Shown: piece after piece, positions 8,827 to 15,958 of the stretch
How positions within the stretch are numbered: position 1 is the first letter of the stretch
Layout: every line of letters begins with the position of its first letter
Assembly: GCA_964599895.1 (NCBI GenBank)
Contig: CAZRHT010000027.1
Span: 1-37,461, forward strand
From: UM-FILTER-49-7 sp964599895
GTDB taxonomy: Bacteria > Acidobacteriota > Holophagae > Thermotomaculales > Thermotomaculaceae
Length of the DNA: 37,461 nucleotides
Direction: 5' to 3'
Translations under genes and position numbers: made by a program
Notes under the pieces: generated by a model
What the model saw: the letters and a program-made list of their open reading frames with translations, nothing else
Database searches by the model: none
Told to the model about the DNA's origin: nothing

Positions 8827-9074
8827 GTGATGGGTGATGGGTGAAGGGATGGAAAAAGACGGGGAAGGGGCTATTGCATTTCTCGTCATCTGAGTACCTT
8901 GTGAAGCTATCTTTTTCACTTTTTCCAGCTTCCGCCATTCGCAACTCTGCAGAGTTGGGGTAGGAATAGGGGTAAAAAAACCAGGGTCTTGGTTATTTCC
9001 GTTTCTCTTTCTTTTTCCGGTCAGAACACCTCTCTTCTTTCTTCGCTCTTCACCCTTCACTCATCACCCATCAC
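8827..9074. repeat. MITE-like intergenic element with about 22-bp inverted ends
   Basis: The stretch 8713-9070 between pilV and nadB has no credible gene. The left end (8827-8848) is GTGATGGGTGATGGGTGAAG plus GG. The right end (9053-9074) is its reverse complement at 21 of 22 positions. About 200 bases of purine/pyrimidine-skewed, non-coding sequence lie between. The ends are themselves built from GTGATGG-like units. The nadB stop codon falls inside the right arm. No transposase is present, so it would be non-autonomous. Chance pairing of two simple repeats remains possible. Confidence 0.5.
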
Positions 9075-9886
9075 TTCCTGGAGTTCGGTCCGGACTCCAG
9101 GAAGTGGCACCCAACACTCCGGGGATTGCGCCCGGCAGCGAAAGCGATGATGCGGGCAACTGTGATCATATTGCGAAGCTCCAGAAGCGGACCGGAAATG
9201 CGATTTTGCCGGTAAAAAACATCGATGGAGTCAAAGAGCTGGGACAGGTCCTGTTTGGCACGGTTCAGCCGGGAGTGGTTCCGGATAATCCCCACGTAGT
9301 TCCAGGTGGTCGTTTTCAGTTGGCGCACATCGTTCTGGATAAGGATGGGATCGGCCGTAACACCTGCCGGCATGCTCCATTCAGGAATAGAACGGGTACG
9401 CTCCGGTGAAATACTCTCTCTTCTTTCTGAAATGCACCGGGCCGTCTCCACTCCCCAGACCAGTCCCTCCAGAAGCGAAGTAGAAGCAAGCCGGTTAGCG
9501 CCGTGCAGCCCGGTACATGCACATTCCCCGATTGCGTAGAGGCCGGCCACGGCGGTTGATCCATCGATCTCGCTCTTGATACCGCCACAAAAATAATGCG
9601 CTGCCGGTACGACCGGGATCGGATCATCCGGGACCCGAATACCGCGTTCCCGGCAGGTTTCGGTAATGTTGGGGAAGCGGGACGCAAAATCCATATCTTT
9701 TGCCACTCTGGACAAATCCAGATACATGTTGGGCGCATCTTCGTTGAGCATTTTCGTGAAAATCGCCCTTGCCACAACGTCCCGGGGTGCCAGGTCCGCA
9801 TCCGGATGAAAATCACGCATAAATGCCCTGCCCCGGCGGTCCACCAGGACAGCACCTTCTCCGCGAACCGATTCTGAAATCAGGAA
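9071..9886 (-). CDS. nadB: L-aspartate oxidase NadB (C-terminal half; 5' part lost in gap)
   Basis: NadB is the flavoenzyme that oxidises L-aspartate to iminoaspartate, the first step of de novo NAD synthesis. About 271 residues are visible. They begin with FLISESVRGEGA and continue with MRDFHPDADLAPRDVVARAI, VPAAHYFCGGI and YAIGECACTGLHGANRLAS, all diagnostic of the NadB/SdhA flavoprotein family and of NadB in detail. The N-terminal FAD-binding half (about 250 residues) is absent: the frame runs into the run of N. A start codon at 10012 beyond the gap is only formally in frame; its MAISLIFL does not resemble a NadB N-terminus. The C-terminus GCHFLESGPNSRK is short and overlaps a hairpin. nadA and nadC are not in the window. 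Confidence 0.92.
   Translation of the reverse strand, partial: FLISESVRGEGAVLVDRRGRAFMRDFHPDADLAPRDVVARAIFTKMLNEDAPNMYLDLSRVAKDMDFASRFPNITETCRERGIRVPDDPIPVVPAAHYFCGGIKSEIDGSTAVAGLYAIGECACTGLHGANRLASTSLLEGLVWGVETARCISERRESISPERTRSIPEWSMPAGVTADPILIQNDVRQLKTTTWNYVGIIRNHSRLNRAKQDLSQLFDSIDVFYRQNRISGPLLELRNMITVARIIAFAAGRNPRSVGCHFLESGPNSRK
9072..9106. repeat. Perfect 13-bp hairpin across the nadB stop codon
   Basis: CACTTCCTGGAGT (9072-9084) and ACTCCAGGAAGTG (9094-9106) are perfect inverted repeats around a 9-base loop. The hairpin encodes the last eleven codons of nadB and includes part of the stop. No U-tract follows on the minus strand, so it would be an unusual terminator. It may instead be a 3' stability structure or part of the adjoining repeat element. 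Confidence 0.6.
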
Positions 9887-9986
9887 NNNNNNNNNNNNNN
9901 NNNNNNNNNNNNNNNNNNNNNNNNNNNNNNNNNNNNNNNNNNNNNNNNNNNNNNNNNNNNNNNNNNNNNNNNNNNNNNNNNNNNNN
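9887..9986. other. Assembly gap (100 N)
   Basis: Exactly 100 consecutive N, the usual placeholder for a scaffold gap of unknown size. It cuts nadB. The missing first half of NadB needs roughly 750 bases, so the true gap must be well over 100 bases. The 114 bases after the gap (9987-10100) hold no gene start I recognise, only another GTGAAGGGTGATGA-type repeat (reverse strand, about 10042-10060) and the tsaB promoter. Confidence 0.97.
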
Positions 9987-10084
9987 GGTAGAAAGATCAG
10001 TGAGATGGCCATTTCTCGTCTTTCTTAATCCGTTACCCACCAGTCATCACCCTTCACTTCTTCCTCAATCCTGGCTCCTCCCTA

Positions 10085-10093
10085 TGGTATACT
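10085..10093 (+). promoter_or_regulatory. Extended -10 promoter for leaderless tsaB
   Basis: TGGTATACT provides an extended -10 (TGN plus TATACT, five of six). Seven bases separate it from the GTG at 10101, so transcription would start at or within three bases of the first codon. No Shine-Dalgarno sequence precedes GTG-ATG. No good -35 is visible, which fits an extended -10 promoter. Confidence 0.55.
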
Positions 10094-10100
10094 TTCGGCC

Positions 10101-10784
10101 GTGATGAATACTATTTGCTTTGACACAAGCGGCCCCAGAGGCTGCGTTACATTAGTACAGAATGAGAAAATCGTGGCCAGTATGGAACTGTCCCGTGTGT
10201 ACGGTCACAATGAAACCCTTCTTCCGGCCATCTCCATCCTGCTGGATCAGGCCGGTATTTCGCCGGGAGAATTGAAACGGGTACTGTTTGTCCGCGGACC
10301 AGGTTCCTTTACCGGGCTTCGCATCGGAATTGCCGTCGCTTATGGGTTCCTGGCAGCAAACCCCGAATTGGACTTGGTGGGGTACACATCACTGTACCTG
10401 CTGAACCGGGCAGCCATAAAGACGGGACAAAACCGGGTTCTCTCCATCATTGACGCGCGAAAGAAGCAGGTTTATGCTGCTTTTTTTGAAAACGACGCCC
10501 CTGTTTCACCTTATGCCGTAATGAAACCGGAAATGTTACCGGATTTCTTGCAGAACAATGGGATTTCACAGGACCCCTTCTCCATGATCGGAAGTGCGCT
10601 GGAACCCTATGGTGAATTGTTGACACAATTCTTTCCCCAATGCGCACAACTGCCGCCACCCAGCTGCCTCTCCACCCTCCTGGCAGAAACACTTTCCGAC
10701 TCCTCACCTGGGGAAAGTCCCTCAATTGAACCTGTTTACATTCGAAAATCCGATGCCGAACTCAATCGTAATAAAACCAGTTAA
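10101..10784 (+). CDS. tsaB: tRNA threonylcarbamoyladenosine biosynthesis protein TsaB
   Basis: TsaB (YeaZ) is the inactive ASKHA-fold partner that dimerises with TsaD to complete the t6A37 modification of ANN-decoding tRNAs. The 227-residue product starts with CFDTSGPRGCVTLV and carries the signature RGPGSFTGLRIG near residue 70, plus IDARKKQVYAAFF, both typical of TsaB. GTG at 10101 and ATG at 10104 are adjacent possible starts; neither has a ribosome-binding site, and the gene may be read as a leaderless mRNA. Its 3' end overlaps rimI, an arrangement common in many bacteria where tsaB and rimI form one operon. Confidence 0.94.
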   Translation: MMNTICFDTSGPRGCVTLVQNEKIVASMELSRVYGHNETLLPAISILLDQAGISPGELKRVLFVRGPGSFTGLRIGIAVAYGFLAANPELDLVGYTSLYLLNRAAIKTGQNRVLSIIDARKKQVYAAFFENDAPVSPYAVMKPEMLPDFLQNNGISQDPFSMIGSALEPYGELLTQFFPQCAQLPPPSCLSTLLAETLSDSSPGESPSIEPVYIRKSDAELNRNKTS

Positions 10785-11199
10785 AACGGTTTCAGAACCT
10801 ATTCTGAAACGCCTTCTTTCAATCGAACACGCATGTTTTTCTGATCCCTGGTCCGAGGCCATGTTCGTGGTTTCGGAAATGGAAGGAATCATCATCGCAG
10901 AAGCCGGAGATGAAACAGTGGGATTTGCCTGCTTTCAGTACTTTCTGGATGAATACCACATTCTCAACGTGGCAGTGCTTCCCGGGTACCGTAAGCAGGG
11001 AATCGGAAGACAGTTGATGGGATGGATGCTGAACCATCTGGAAGACACAAGGGATTTCTATCTCGAAGTGAGAGAAGGCAACAATGCGGCGATTTCACTG
11101 TACGAAGATATGGGATTCCGGGTTATCGGAGAACGAAAGGAATACTACCGGGACAAAGAAACCGCCCTTGTCATGCACAAAGGGAAAAAGCAGAAGTAA
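10753..11199 (+). CDS. rimI: Ribosomal protein S18 alanine N-acetyltransferase RimI
   Basis: A GNAT-fold acetyltransferase of the RimI type that acetylates the N-terminal alanine of ribosomal protein S18. The motif IEHACFSDPWSE at the N-terminus is the RimI hallmark. LNVAVLPGYRKQGIGRQLM is the acetyl-CoA pyrophosphate loop (Q/R-x-x-G-x-G). LEVREGNNAAISLYEDMGF followed by YY is the conserved C-terminal motif B. I prefer the ATG at 10753 because RimI proteins begin just before the beta-1 strand. An in-frame TTG at 10726 behind GGGGA would add nine residues. Either start overlaps tsaB, implying coupled translation. Confidence 0.93.
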   Translation: MPNSIVIKPVKTVSEPILKRLLSIEHACFSDPWSEAMFVVSEMEGIIIAEAGDETVGFACFQYFLDEYHILNVAVLPGYRKQGIGRQLMGWMLNHLEDTRDFYLEVREGNNAAISLYEDMGFRVIGERKEYYRDKETALVMHKGKKQK

Positions 11200-11294
11200 G
11201 TTTGAGTCTAAGTTTAAGTAAAGACAGGGAAAGACTAATTATCTTCAATTCCAAATCTTTTCCAGACTCAAGCTCAAGCTCAAGCTCAAACTTA
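11197..11294. terminator. Hexamer-built inverted repeat between convergent rimI and selB
   Basis: Left arm TAAGTTTGAG (11197-11206) is the perfect complement of CTCAAACTTA (11285-11294). Pairing continues imperfectly inward, with many G-U pairs, because both arms are hexamer tandems: TTTGAG-TCTAAG-TTTAAG on the left and CTCAAG three times plus CTCAAA on the right (11267-11290). Lying between the two convergent stop codons, it could be a bidirectional terminator, although the central loop of about 35 bases is long. Confidence 0.5.
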
Positions 11295-11300
11295 TCCCCA

Positions 11301-13169
11301 TTACAGAAGTTTCCGTTTGTCATCTATTTTGACTGTAATTCTTTCCCCATCCAGGTGTTCCAATAAGGGAATCAGATATTTTCTCACCAGTCCGAGCTCA
11401 CTCTTTGCTTCCTGAATGTTAAATGAGCCAAGACTGGCAGCCCATGTCCGGAACCGTTCCAGAAATTCCCGATACATCCCAGTATCCAGAAAATAGTCCG
11501 ACGAGATTCTCACAATACTGCCTTCAGAAATCCCCCGCTGCAACAGGTCAGACAACAGAGCGTCGTCCCGGAAATCCTTTTTCAGTGCCGGCAATAGGGG
11601 CGTCTCCAGTCCGGCTGATTTCAGAAGGGAAAGCAGTTTCCGGAAGGCCTCCTGTTCAGCCGAAGAATATGTTCTGGAAAAGGCGGGAAGCGTCATCACT
11701 GAACCCTTCTGTTCCAATTGGCCCCGTTGCACCATTGCCCGGACAATACTCTCCGGATAATGCCGAAGCATCCCTGCCGGATAGCCATCTTTCCGGGGAT
11801 TCCTTAAATGAAAATTCTCCACATTTGTCAGAATTTCGTTTTGCAGCGCCTGGACCTGATCAGGGTGATACAACCGGCTGTCTTTTTCAAACTTCACCAG
11901 GCGGCTGTCCACAATCAATGACTGGACAAGTGTTTCAAATTCTTCTTCGGTTAAAAAGAGGCGAGCCCGTGCCTCTGTGTATTCCACTGTCCCGGATTCT
12001 GACAGTATACCCAGCAATCGGGACCGGTCGTTCCCTGAGTCCTTCAGATTCAATCCGGCTGAGGCCGGGTGAAATCCTCTTCGTTTGACGGGCTGGCTGT
12101 CCAGGATAACACCGCCGCCGATTGTGAGAACCGGAGAATAGGATCGGACAATGACCCGTTCTCCCATAAAGCAGGCGACTTCCCGTTCAAATCGAAACTG
12201 GCAGAGGGCATCGCAGGGAATATTGACAAAGGGGGCTTCCACCAGCTTGATCCTGCCCACCACATCTTCGCTCCCCATATTGACCCTGACTCGGGTCAGA
12301 TCTTCCAGCTTTCCGTCACCTGAGTCAATCTGAATTCTCGCGTCAGCAAACCGTGTGGTGATGTGAAGGGGTTCCACAACCGCTATCATTCCCCGGATCG
12401 GCTCATTTTTTTGAAACTGGGGAACATTCAACGCCACCCGCTTGCGGGAGTGGACTTCCGGAACATCGTGCCCATGGTTGTTTATTTTCTTAATGACTGA
12501 TGTTTTCCCCAACGGATGGAGGGTGATTTTGTCCCCCGTCTTCAGAGAACCGGACATCAAGGTCCCGGTGATCACCGTTCCGTGGCCCTTGATAGTAAAG
12601 CTCCGGTCCACGTGGAGGTGGGTGGGTTGACGGTTATTCTCATTGTGGATGGTCTCTCCCAGCTGAAAGAGAAAACTTGTCAGACTTTCCACACCTTCCC
12701 CTGTCGCCCCGCTGACTCGAAAGATGGTATCGGGTTCGTCCAGGCCGCTTTTCTCGAATAGCTCCCGGACTTCAAGCTCGGTAAATGCCATCATTTCAGC
12801 ATCCGCAAGGTCAATTTTCGTGATAACCGGAATGATTGGAGATACACCAAGAAGCTTCAAAATGTTGAAATGCTCTTCGGTCTGGGGCATCACAGATTCG
12901 TCCGCTGCCACAGCCAGAAGCCCAATGTCCACCGAGTGGACACCTGCCAGCATATTGGTCACAAAGTCCTTGTGGCCCGGGACATCAATGAAACTCAAGG
13001 CAAGGCCCTCCCTCTCCAGGTGAGCAAATCCGATGTCAATGGTAATACCCCGACGCTTTTCTTCTTCCCATCGATCCGTATCGGTTCCGGTCATCCGGTA
13101 CACCAGGGTCGTTTTGCCGTGATCGATATGGCCGGCTGTGCCGATTATTATTTGCTTACGCACATCCAT
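11301..13169 (-). CDS. selB: Selenocysteine-specific elongation factor SelB
   Basis: SelB delivers Sec-tRNA to UGA codons marked by a SECIS hairpin. The N-terminal GTPase has GHIDHGKT (residues 13-20), RRGITIDIGFA, DVPGHKDFV and TKIDLADAEM. It is followed by EF-Tu-like barrels and a C-terminal series of winged-helix segments ending ITVKIDDKRKLL. The length of 622 residues is normal for bacterial SelB. The ATG at 13169 has AGGAG six bases upstream; an in-frame extension to 13229 is spurious. selA, selD and the tRNA-Sec gene are not in the window. The gene lies 184 bases after mglA on the same strand and may be partly read through from it. Its presence means the organism makes selenoproteins; none is recognisable here. 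Confidence 0.95.
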   Translation of the reverse strand: MDVRKQIIIGTAGHIDHGKTTLVYRMTGTDTDRWEEEKRRGITIDIGFAHLEREGLALSFIDVPGHKDFVTNMLAGVHSVDIGLLAVAADESVMPQTEEHFNILKLLGVSPIIPVITKIDLADAEMMAFTELEVRELFEKSGLDEPDTIFRVSGATGEGVESLTSFLFQLGETIHNENNRQPTHLHVDRSFTIKGHGTVITGTLMSGSLKTGDKITLHPLGKTSVIKKINNHGHDVPEVHSRKRVALNVPQFQKNEPIRGMIAVVEPLHITTRFADARIQIDSGDGKLEDLTRVRVNMGSEDVVGRIKLVEAPFVNIPCDALCQFRFEREVACFMGERVIVRSYSPVLTIGGGVILDSQPVKRRGFHPASAGLNLKDSGNDRSRLLGILSESGTVEYTEARARLFLTEEEFETLVQSLIVDSRLVKFEKDSRLYHPDQVQALQNEILTNVENFHLRNPRKDGYPAGMLRHYPESIVRAMVQRGQLEQKGSVMTLPAFSRTYSSAEQEAFRKLLSLLKSAGLETPLLPALKKDFRDDALLSDLLQRGISEGSIVRISSDYFLDTGMYREFLERFRTWAASLGSFNIQEAKSELGLVRKYLIPLLEHLDGERITVKIDDKRKLL

Positions 13170-13334
13170 CTCTATCTCCTCCCAGAGTAAAAAAGTTGGA
13201 GTGGGGAGCAGGGGGTGGAAGCAGAACAACCAGGGGATGGAACTGACAAATAGAAGTGAATACCTTTGAGGAAAAGAATGTTCGTGCTTTTCTTCCTATC
13301 TTAACTTTAACATTTAACATGTAGAATTCAACAC

Positions 13335-13351
13335 CCGGTGCAAAGCGCCGG
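13335..13351 (-). terminator. Small hairpin after mglA
   Basis: CCGGTGC-AAA-GCGCCGG forms a 7-bp stem with one G-T pair, starting two bases beyond the mglA stop. The following minus-strand sequence, GTGTTGAATTCT, has only a weak T-run, so termination is likely to be partial. The remaining 165 bases up to selB show AT-rich TTTAAC repeats (13296-13318) and no clear promoter. Confidence 0.4.
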
Positions 13352-13353
13352 AA

Positions 13354-13935
13354 TCAGCGTCCGAGTTTGTTGAGGACTTGTTTTGCGCAGGATTTCAGCG
13401 TTTCAAATACGCCGCCACCCTGGGTCGCCACGGATTCAAAGACCGGCTCACCTTTGAACCGCAAGGCCGCCGTCAGTTCTTCCACAGGCGTAACATTTGG
13501 CAGGTCCCGTTTATTCAGCTGAAGTACATATGGAATAGATTCCAGTTTCAGATTGTTTTCTTCAAGGTTTTCTCTCAGGTTAACCATGGATTCTATATTG
13601 GCTTCATATCTGGCATCCTGCGAGTCCGCCACAAACACAACTCCGTCCGCCCCCTTCAGAATGAGTTTCCGGGAAGCATTGTAAAACACCTGGCCAGGAA
13701 CAGTGTACAGCTGGAACCGTACTTTGAATCCGTGAATTGTGCCCAGGTTCAGGGGCAGAAAATCAAAGTACAGGGTCCGGTCGGTTTCAGTGGCAAGGGA
13801 AATCATTTTACCCTTCAAATCGGGATTGGTTTTGTTGTAGATATATTGCAGATTGGTAGTTTTACCACAGAGACCGGGCCCGTAATAAACAAGTTTGCAG
13901 TTAATTTCTTTCGCGGAGTGGTTGATGAATGCCAT
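13354..13935 (-). CDS. mglA: MglA polarity GTPase
   Basis: MglA is a small Ras-like GTPase that marks the leading pole and governs type IV pilus-dependent and gliding motility. The 193-residue protein shows the MglA P-loop GPGLCGKTTNLQYIY (about residues 19-33), the switch region SLATETDRTLYFDFLPL, RFQLYTVPGQVFYNASRKLIL and the specificity motif NKRDLP. All are characteristic of MglA rather than of general small GTPases. It is two bases downstream of its cognate roadblock protein gene, so MglB and MglA are made together. The type IV pilus operon and the FrzS-like gene in this window suggest it works on pilus polarity here. Confidence 0.97.
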   Translation of the reverse strand: MAFINHSAKEINCKLVYYGPGLCGKTTNLQYIYNKTNPDLKGKMISLATETDRTLYFDFLPLNLGTIHGFKVRFQLYTVPGQVFYNASRKLILKGADGVVFVADSQDARYEANIESMVNLRENLEENNLKLESIPYVLQLNKRDLPNVTPVEELTAALRFKGEPVFESVATQGGGVFETLKSCAKQVLNKLGR

Positions 13936-13937
13936 TT

Positions 13938-14438
13938 TCAGTTATCGCCAAACAATTTGTCAATGTCGTTTTCGGTAATCTCAGCGAAGGGAGATTCGTA
14001 CTCCTTCTCCCCTTCAAACTGGTGCTTTGCTTTCTCTTCAATCACATCAAAAATTCGCTCCAGTTCAGCCGATGTCTTTTTCACGCGAAGACGTACCAGC
14101 CCCAGCGTGGAACGGCTGTCAAAAATGACTACCAGAATTCCCCGCTTGCCCACAATGGAAATATGCAGGTTGTCCTTTTCCCCTTCGTGGAAGAGGATGC
14201 TGAACTCTTTTTCACCAATGAGCTTTGCCAGGCCATCGGTAGCAGCCACATTTCCAGCCGTCAGGGAAGCCAGAGATGTGGTATCGATTGATCCCAGATC
14301 CCCACATGCAGCTATCTGCTGACCATTCTTGTCCACAAGAAAGACAATTTTGGCATTTGCATCTTCTCTCAGTCTTGTTGCAACAGTCTTAATTCTTTGA
14401 TATTCTTCATCATACATGACAAAATCTGGTAAAGGCAT
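13938..14438 (-). CDS. mglB: MglB-like roadblock/LC7 protein
   Basis: MglB homodimers are GTPase-activating proteins for MglA at the lagging pole. The 166-residue protein has a roadblock/LC7 core (about residues 25-115: ANAKIVFLVDKNGQQIAACG, then SLTAGNVAATDGLAKLIGE, then LHISIVGKRGILVVIFD) and a charged helix. The C-terminal tail ends ENDIDKLFGDN. AGGGGTGG precedes the ATG at 14438. It is the first gene of a mglB-mglA pair driven by the promoter at 14478-14506. The tail motif DIDKLF resembles NIDKLL in the FrzS-like protein (28100-29578). Confidence 0.92.
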   Translation of the reverse strand: MPLPDFVMYDEEYQRIKTVATRLREDANAKIVFLVDKNGQQIAACGDLGSIDTTSLASLTAGNVAATDGLAKLIGEKEFSILFHEGEKDNLHISIVGKRGILVVIFDSRSTLGLVRLRVKKTSAELERIFDVIEEKAKHQFEGEKEYESPFAEITENDIDKLFGDN

Positions 14439-14477
14439 CAGCCACCCCTGTCCGCATTACTCTTTGCAGTCCCTGAC

Positions 14478-14506
14478 ATTATACAAATACGCCGGAATGT
14501 GTACAA
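14478..14506 (-). promoter_or_regulatory. Sigma-70 promoter of mglB-mglA
   Basis: On the minus strand, TTGTAC and a perfect TATAAT are separated by 17 bases. The predicted start near 14471 gives a leader of about 33 bases to the mglB ATG. It lies in the 95-base gap after holA, so mglBA can be expressed independently of the hemL-leuS-lptE-holA operon. Confidence 0.75.
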
Positions 14507-14533
14507 GGGAAAATCTTCCTGTAATCCATTCCC

Positions 14534-15496
14534 TTAACGCATCATCCGGAAAAGTCCGTCTAAAAGATAACCAAGATAAAACGAATCTGCCAAGTTTCCC
14601 CTGCGCGATGCCAGCTCCAGTTTATTCGTCAAAACCAGTGCCCGGTTGGCACCACCGGGGAAAACGCCGCCGAGGCGTTTCAACTTGTCAAGATAGTATG
14701 TCGACCCGGAAATACGGTTCACGTCTGCACTTGTATGCGCCTGCTCCAGACGACGGGCCTTATCCAGTGTACTCTGGAAAAATCGCCAGATTACAATGGG
14801 GGAAACGCCCTCAGTCAACATACTGTTCAATGCGGCGTGGGCCGTATCCGGCCGCCTCTCCAAGAGAGCATCCTGAATGTCGAACGTGGAAAAGCTCCTG
14901 GACGGCATCAATAGCCCTTTCACATGTTCCAGTGTTATCTGCTTTGTTTCATCACCAATAAACAAAATGAGTTTTTCCAGTTCCGACGCAATGGACATCA
15001 ATTCCGAAGAAGCAAAGTCCGAGAGAAATTCCGCCGCATCCGGGGTTATGGCATATCCCTTTTCCCGCAGCCGCTGACTGATAAAGCTTGGAACCTGATA
15101 GTTCCGCAGCGGCTTGAAATCCTGAGAAGTGGCAGCCGCAGACAATTTCTTGAAGAAAGCCGTCCGTCTGTCCACCGATTCTCCTTCCAGAATCAAGACG
15201 GCGCCCGGCACACCCCCCTTTTTAACCCGATCCAGGAAGAGAGAAGCGACCTTTTCCTGCCCCTTGAGGCGCAGCTTTTCGATATTTTCCACGTGGACAA
15301 CCCGTTTTCCACCGATGAACCCCCTTTCCTCCCATGAAGAAAGAATATCCACAAGCTTGTTTTCCCTGGCATCCATCCGCATGTAGTTGAAATCCGAAAG
15401 TCCCTCCGGCAGAGTGGCGGTGACAATCTGCTTCACCCGTTCCCGCCGGAGAAATACCTCACTTCCGGTCAATAGAACTATGGATTTGTCAGCCAT
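14534..15496 (-). CDS. holA: DNA polymerase III subunit delta
   Basis: HolA is the clamp-loader subunit that opens the beta sliding clamp. The 320-residue product begins ADKSIVLLTGSEVFLRRERV (the degenerate nucleotide-fold start of delta). It contains GGKRVVHVENIEKL, AVLILEGESVDRRTAFFK, then ELEKLILFIGDETKQITLEHV and FDIQDALLERR, typical of HolA, with a helical collar domain at the C-terminus. It overlaps lptE by 19 bases. The order leuS-lptE-holA is the same as in Escherichia coli, which supports both names. Confidence 0.93.
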   Translation of the reverse strand: MADKSIVLLTGSEVFLRRERVKQIVTATLPEGLSDFNYMRMDARENKLVDILSSWEERGFIGGKRVVHVENIEKLRLKGQEKVASLFLDRVKKGGVPGAVLILEGESVDRRTAFFKKLSAAATSQDFKPLRNYQVPSFISQRLREKGYAITPDAAEFLSDFASSELMSIASELEKLILFIGDETKQITLEHVKGLLMPSRSFSTFDIQDALLERRPDTAHAALNSMLTEGVSPIVIWRFFQSTLDKARRLEQAHTSADVNRISGSTYYLDKLKRLGGVFPGGANRALVLTNKLELASRRGNLADSFYLGYLLDGLFRMMR

Positions 15497-15954
15497 GCCA
15501 CTACCTGTTGACCCATCTGACCGGCCAGCTCTTTTTCTTCCCTGCCGCTGTCGTTGTAGTAGTACCTGGATTCGGTGGGGAAACGTGACAACAACAGAAA
15601 TTCCCGATTCATTGTTCGCTTCCCGGATTTTTCCAGAAATTCAGCCTTTAGACCGATGGTTTCCCGGCTGGTTGTGATCCGGTTATCTGCCCCGCTTTGA
15701 ACGGTTCGCTTTCCGCCGGCGCTCAACAGGAGAGATATCCGAATATCTGCCGAGTTCTCATCATCGGCCAGCACCATTCCGTGTTGCAGAAGCTGATTTT
15801 CTACCGCCCGTTCCACCAGAATACCCATTTGGGAATGGTTGCTCCGGTTGTCCACCGGTGCAACAAAAACAGCCACTTTCGGTGTCTTTACCACGTGGTA
15901 TCCACAGCCAAGAACCGGCAATAACAGAACAAAAACCAGGATTCGTTTAATCAT
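15478..15954 (-). CDS. lptE: LPS-assembly lipoprotein LptE
   Basis: LptE plugs the LptD barrel and helps insert lipopolysaccharide in the outer membrane. The 158-residue protein has a lipobox VLGC with Cys17, followed directly by GYHV. It then has VAVFVAPVDNRSNHSQMGILVERAVENQL, the LptE/RlpB pattern of a beta strand followed by an amphipathic helix, and ends with LAGQMGQQVVAWL. Its position between leuS and holA is the classic lptE position. Sequence similarity in this family is low, so context carries weight. It starts four bases after the leuS stop without a strong Shine-Dalgarno sequence, suggesting coupling. Confidence 0.88.
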   Translation of the reverse strand: MIKRILVFVLLLPVLGCGYHVVKTPKVAVFVAPVDNRSNHSQMGILVERAVENQLLQHGMVLADDENSADIRISLLLSAGGKRTVQSGADNRITTSRETIGLKAEFLEKSGKRTMNREFLLLSRFPTESRYYYNDSGREEKELAGQMGQQVVAWLTNP

Positions 15955-15958
15955 TGCA

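Noticed and set aside
8800..9060. 86-codon frame on the minus strand between nadB and pilV
   Set aside because: Low-complexity product covering an inverted-repeat element, with no ribosome-binding site and no family resemblance.
9987..10012. ATG at 10012 as the start of nadB across the run of N
   Set aside because: MAISLIFL does not resemble a NadB N-terminus, and the FAD-binding half would be missing; the frame through N is accidental.
13170..13353. tRNA-Sec gene next to selB
   Set aside because: The G-rich stretch 13201-13216 does not extend into a cloverleaf with a long variable arm or UCA anticodon.
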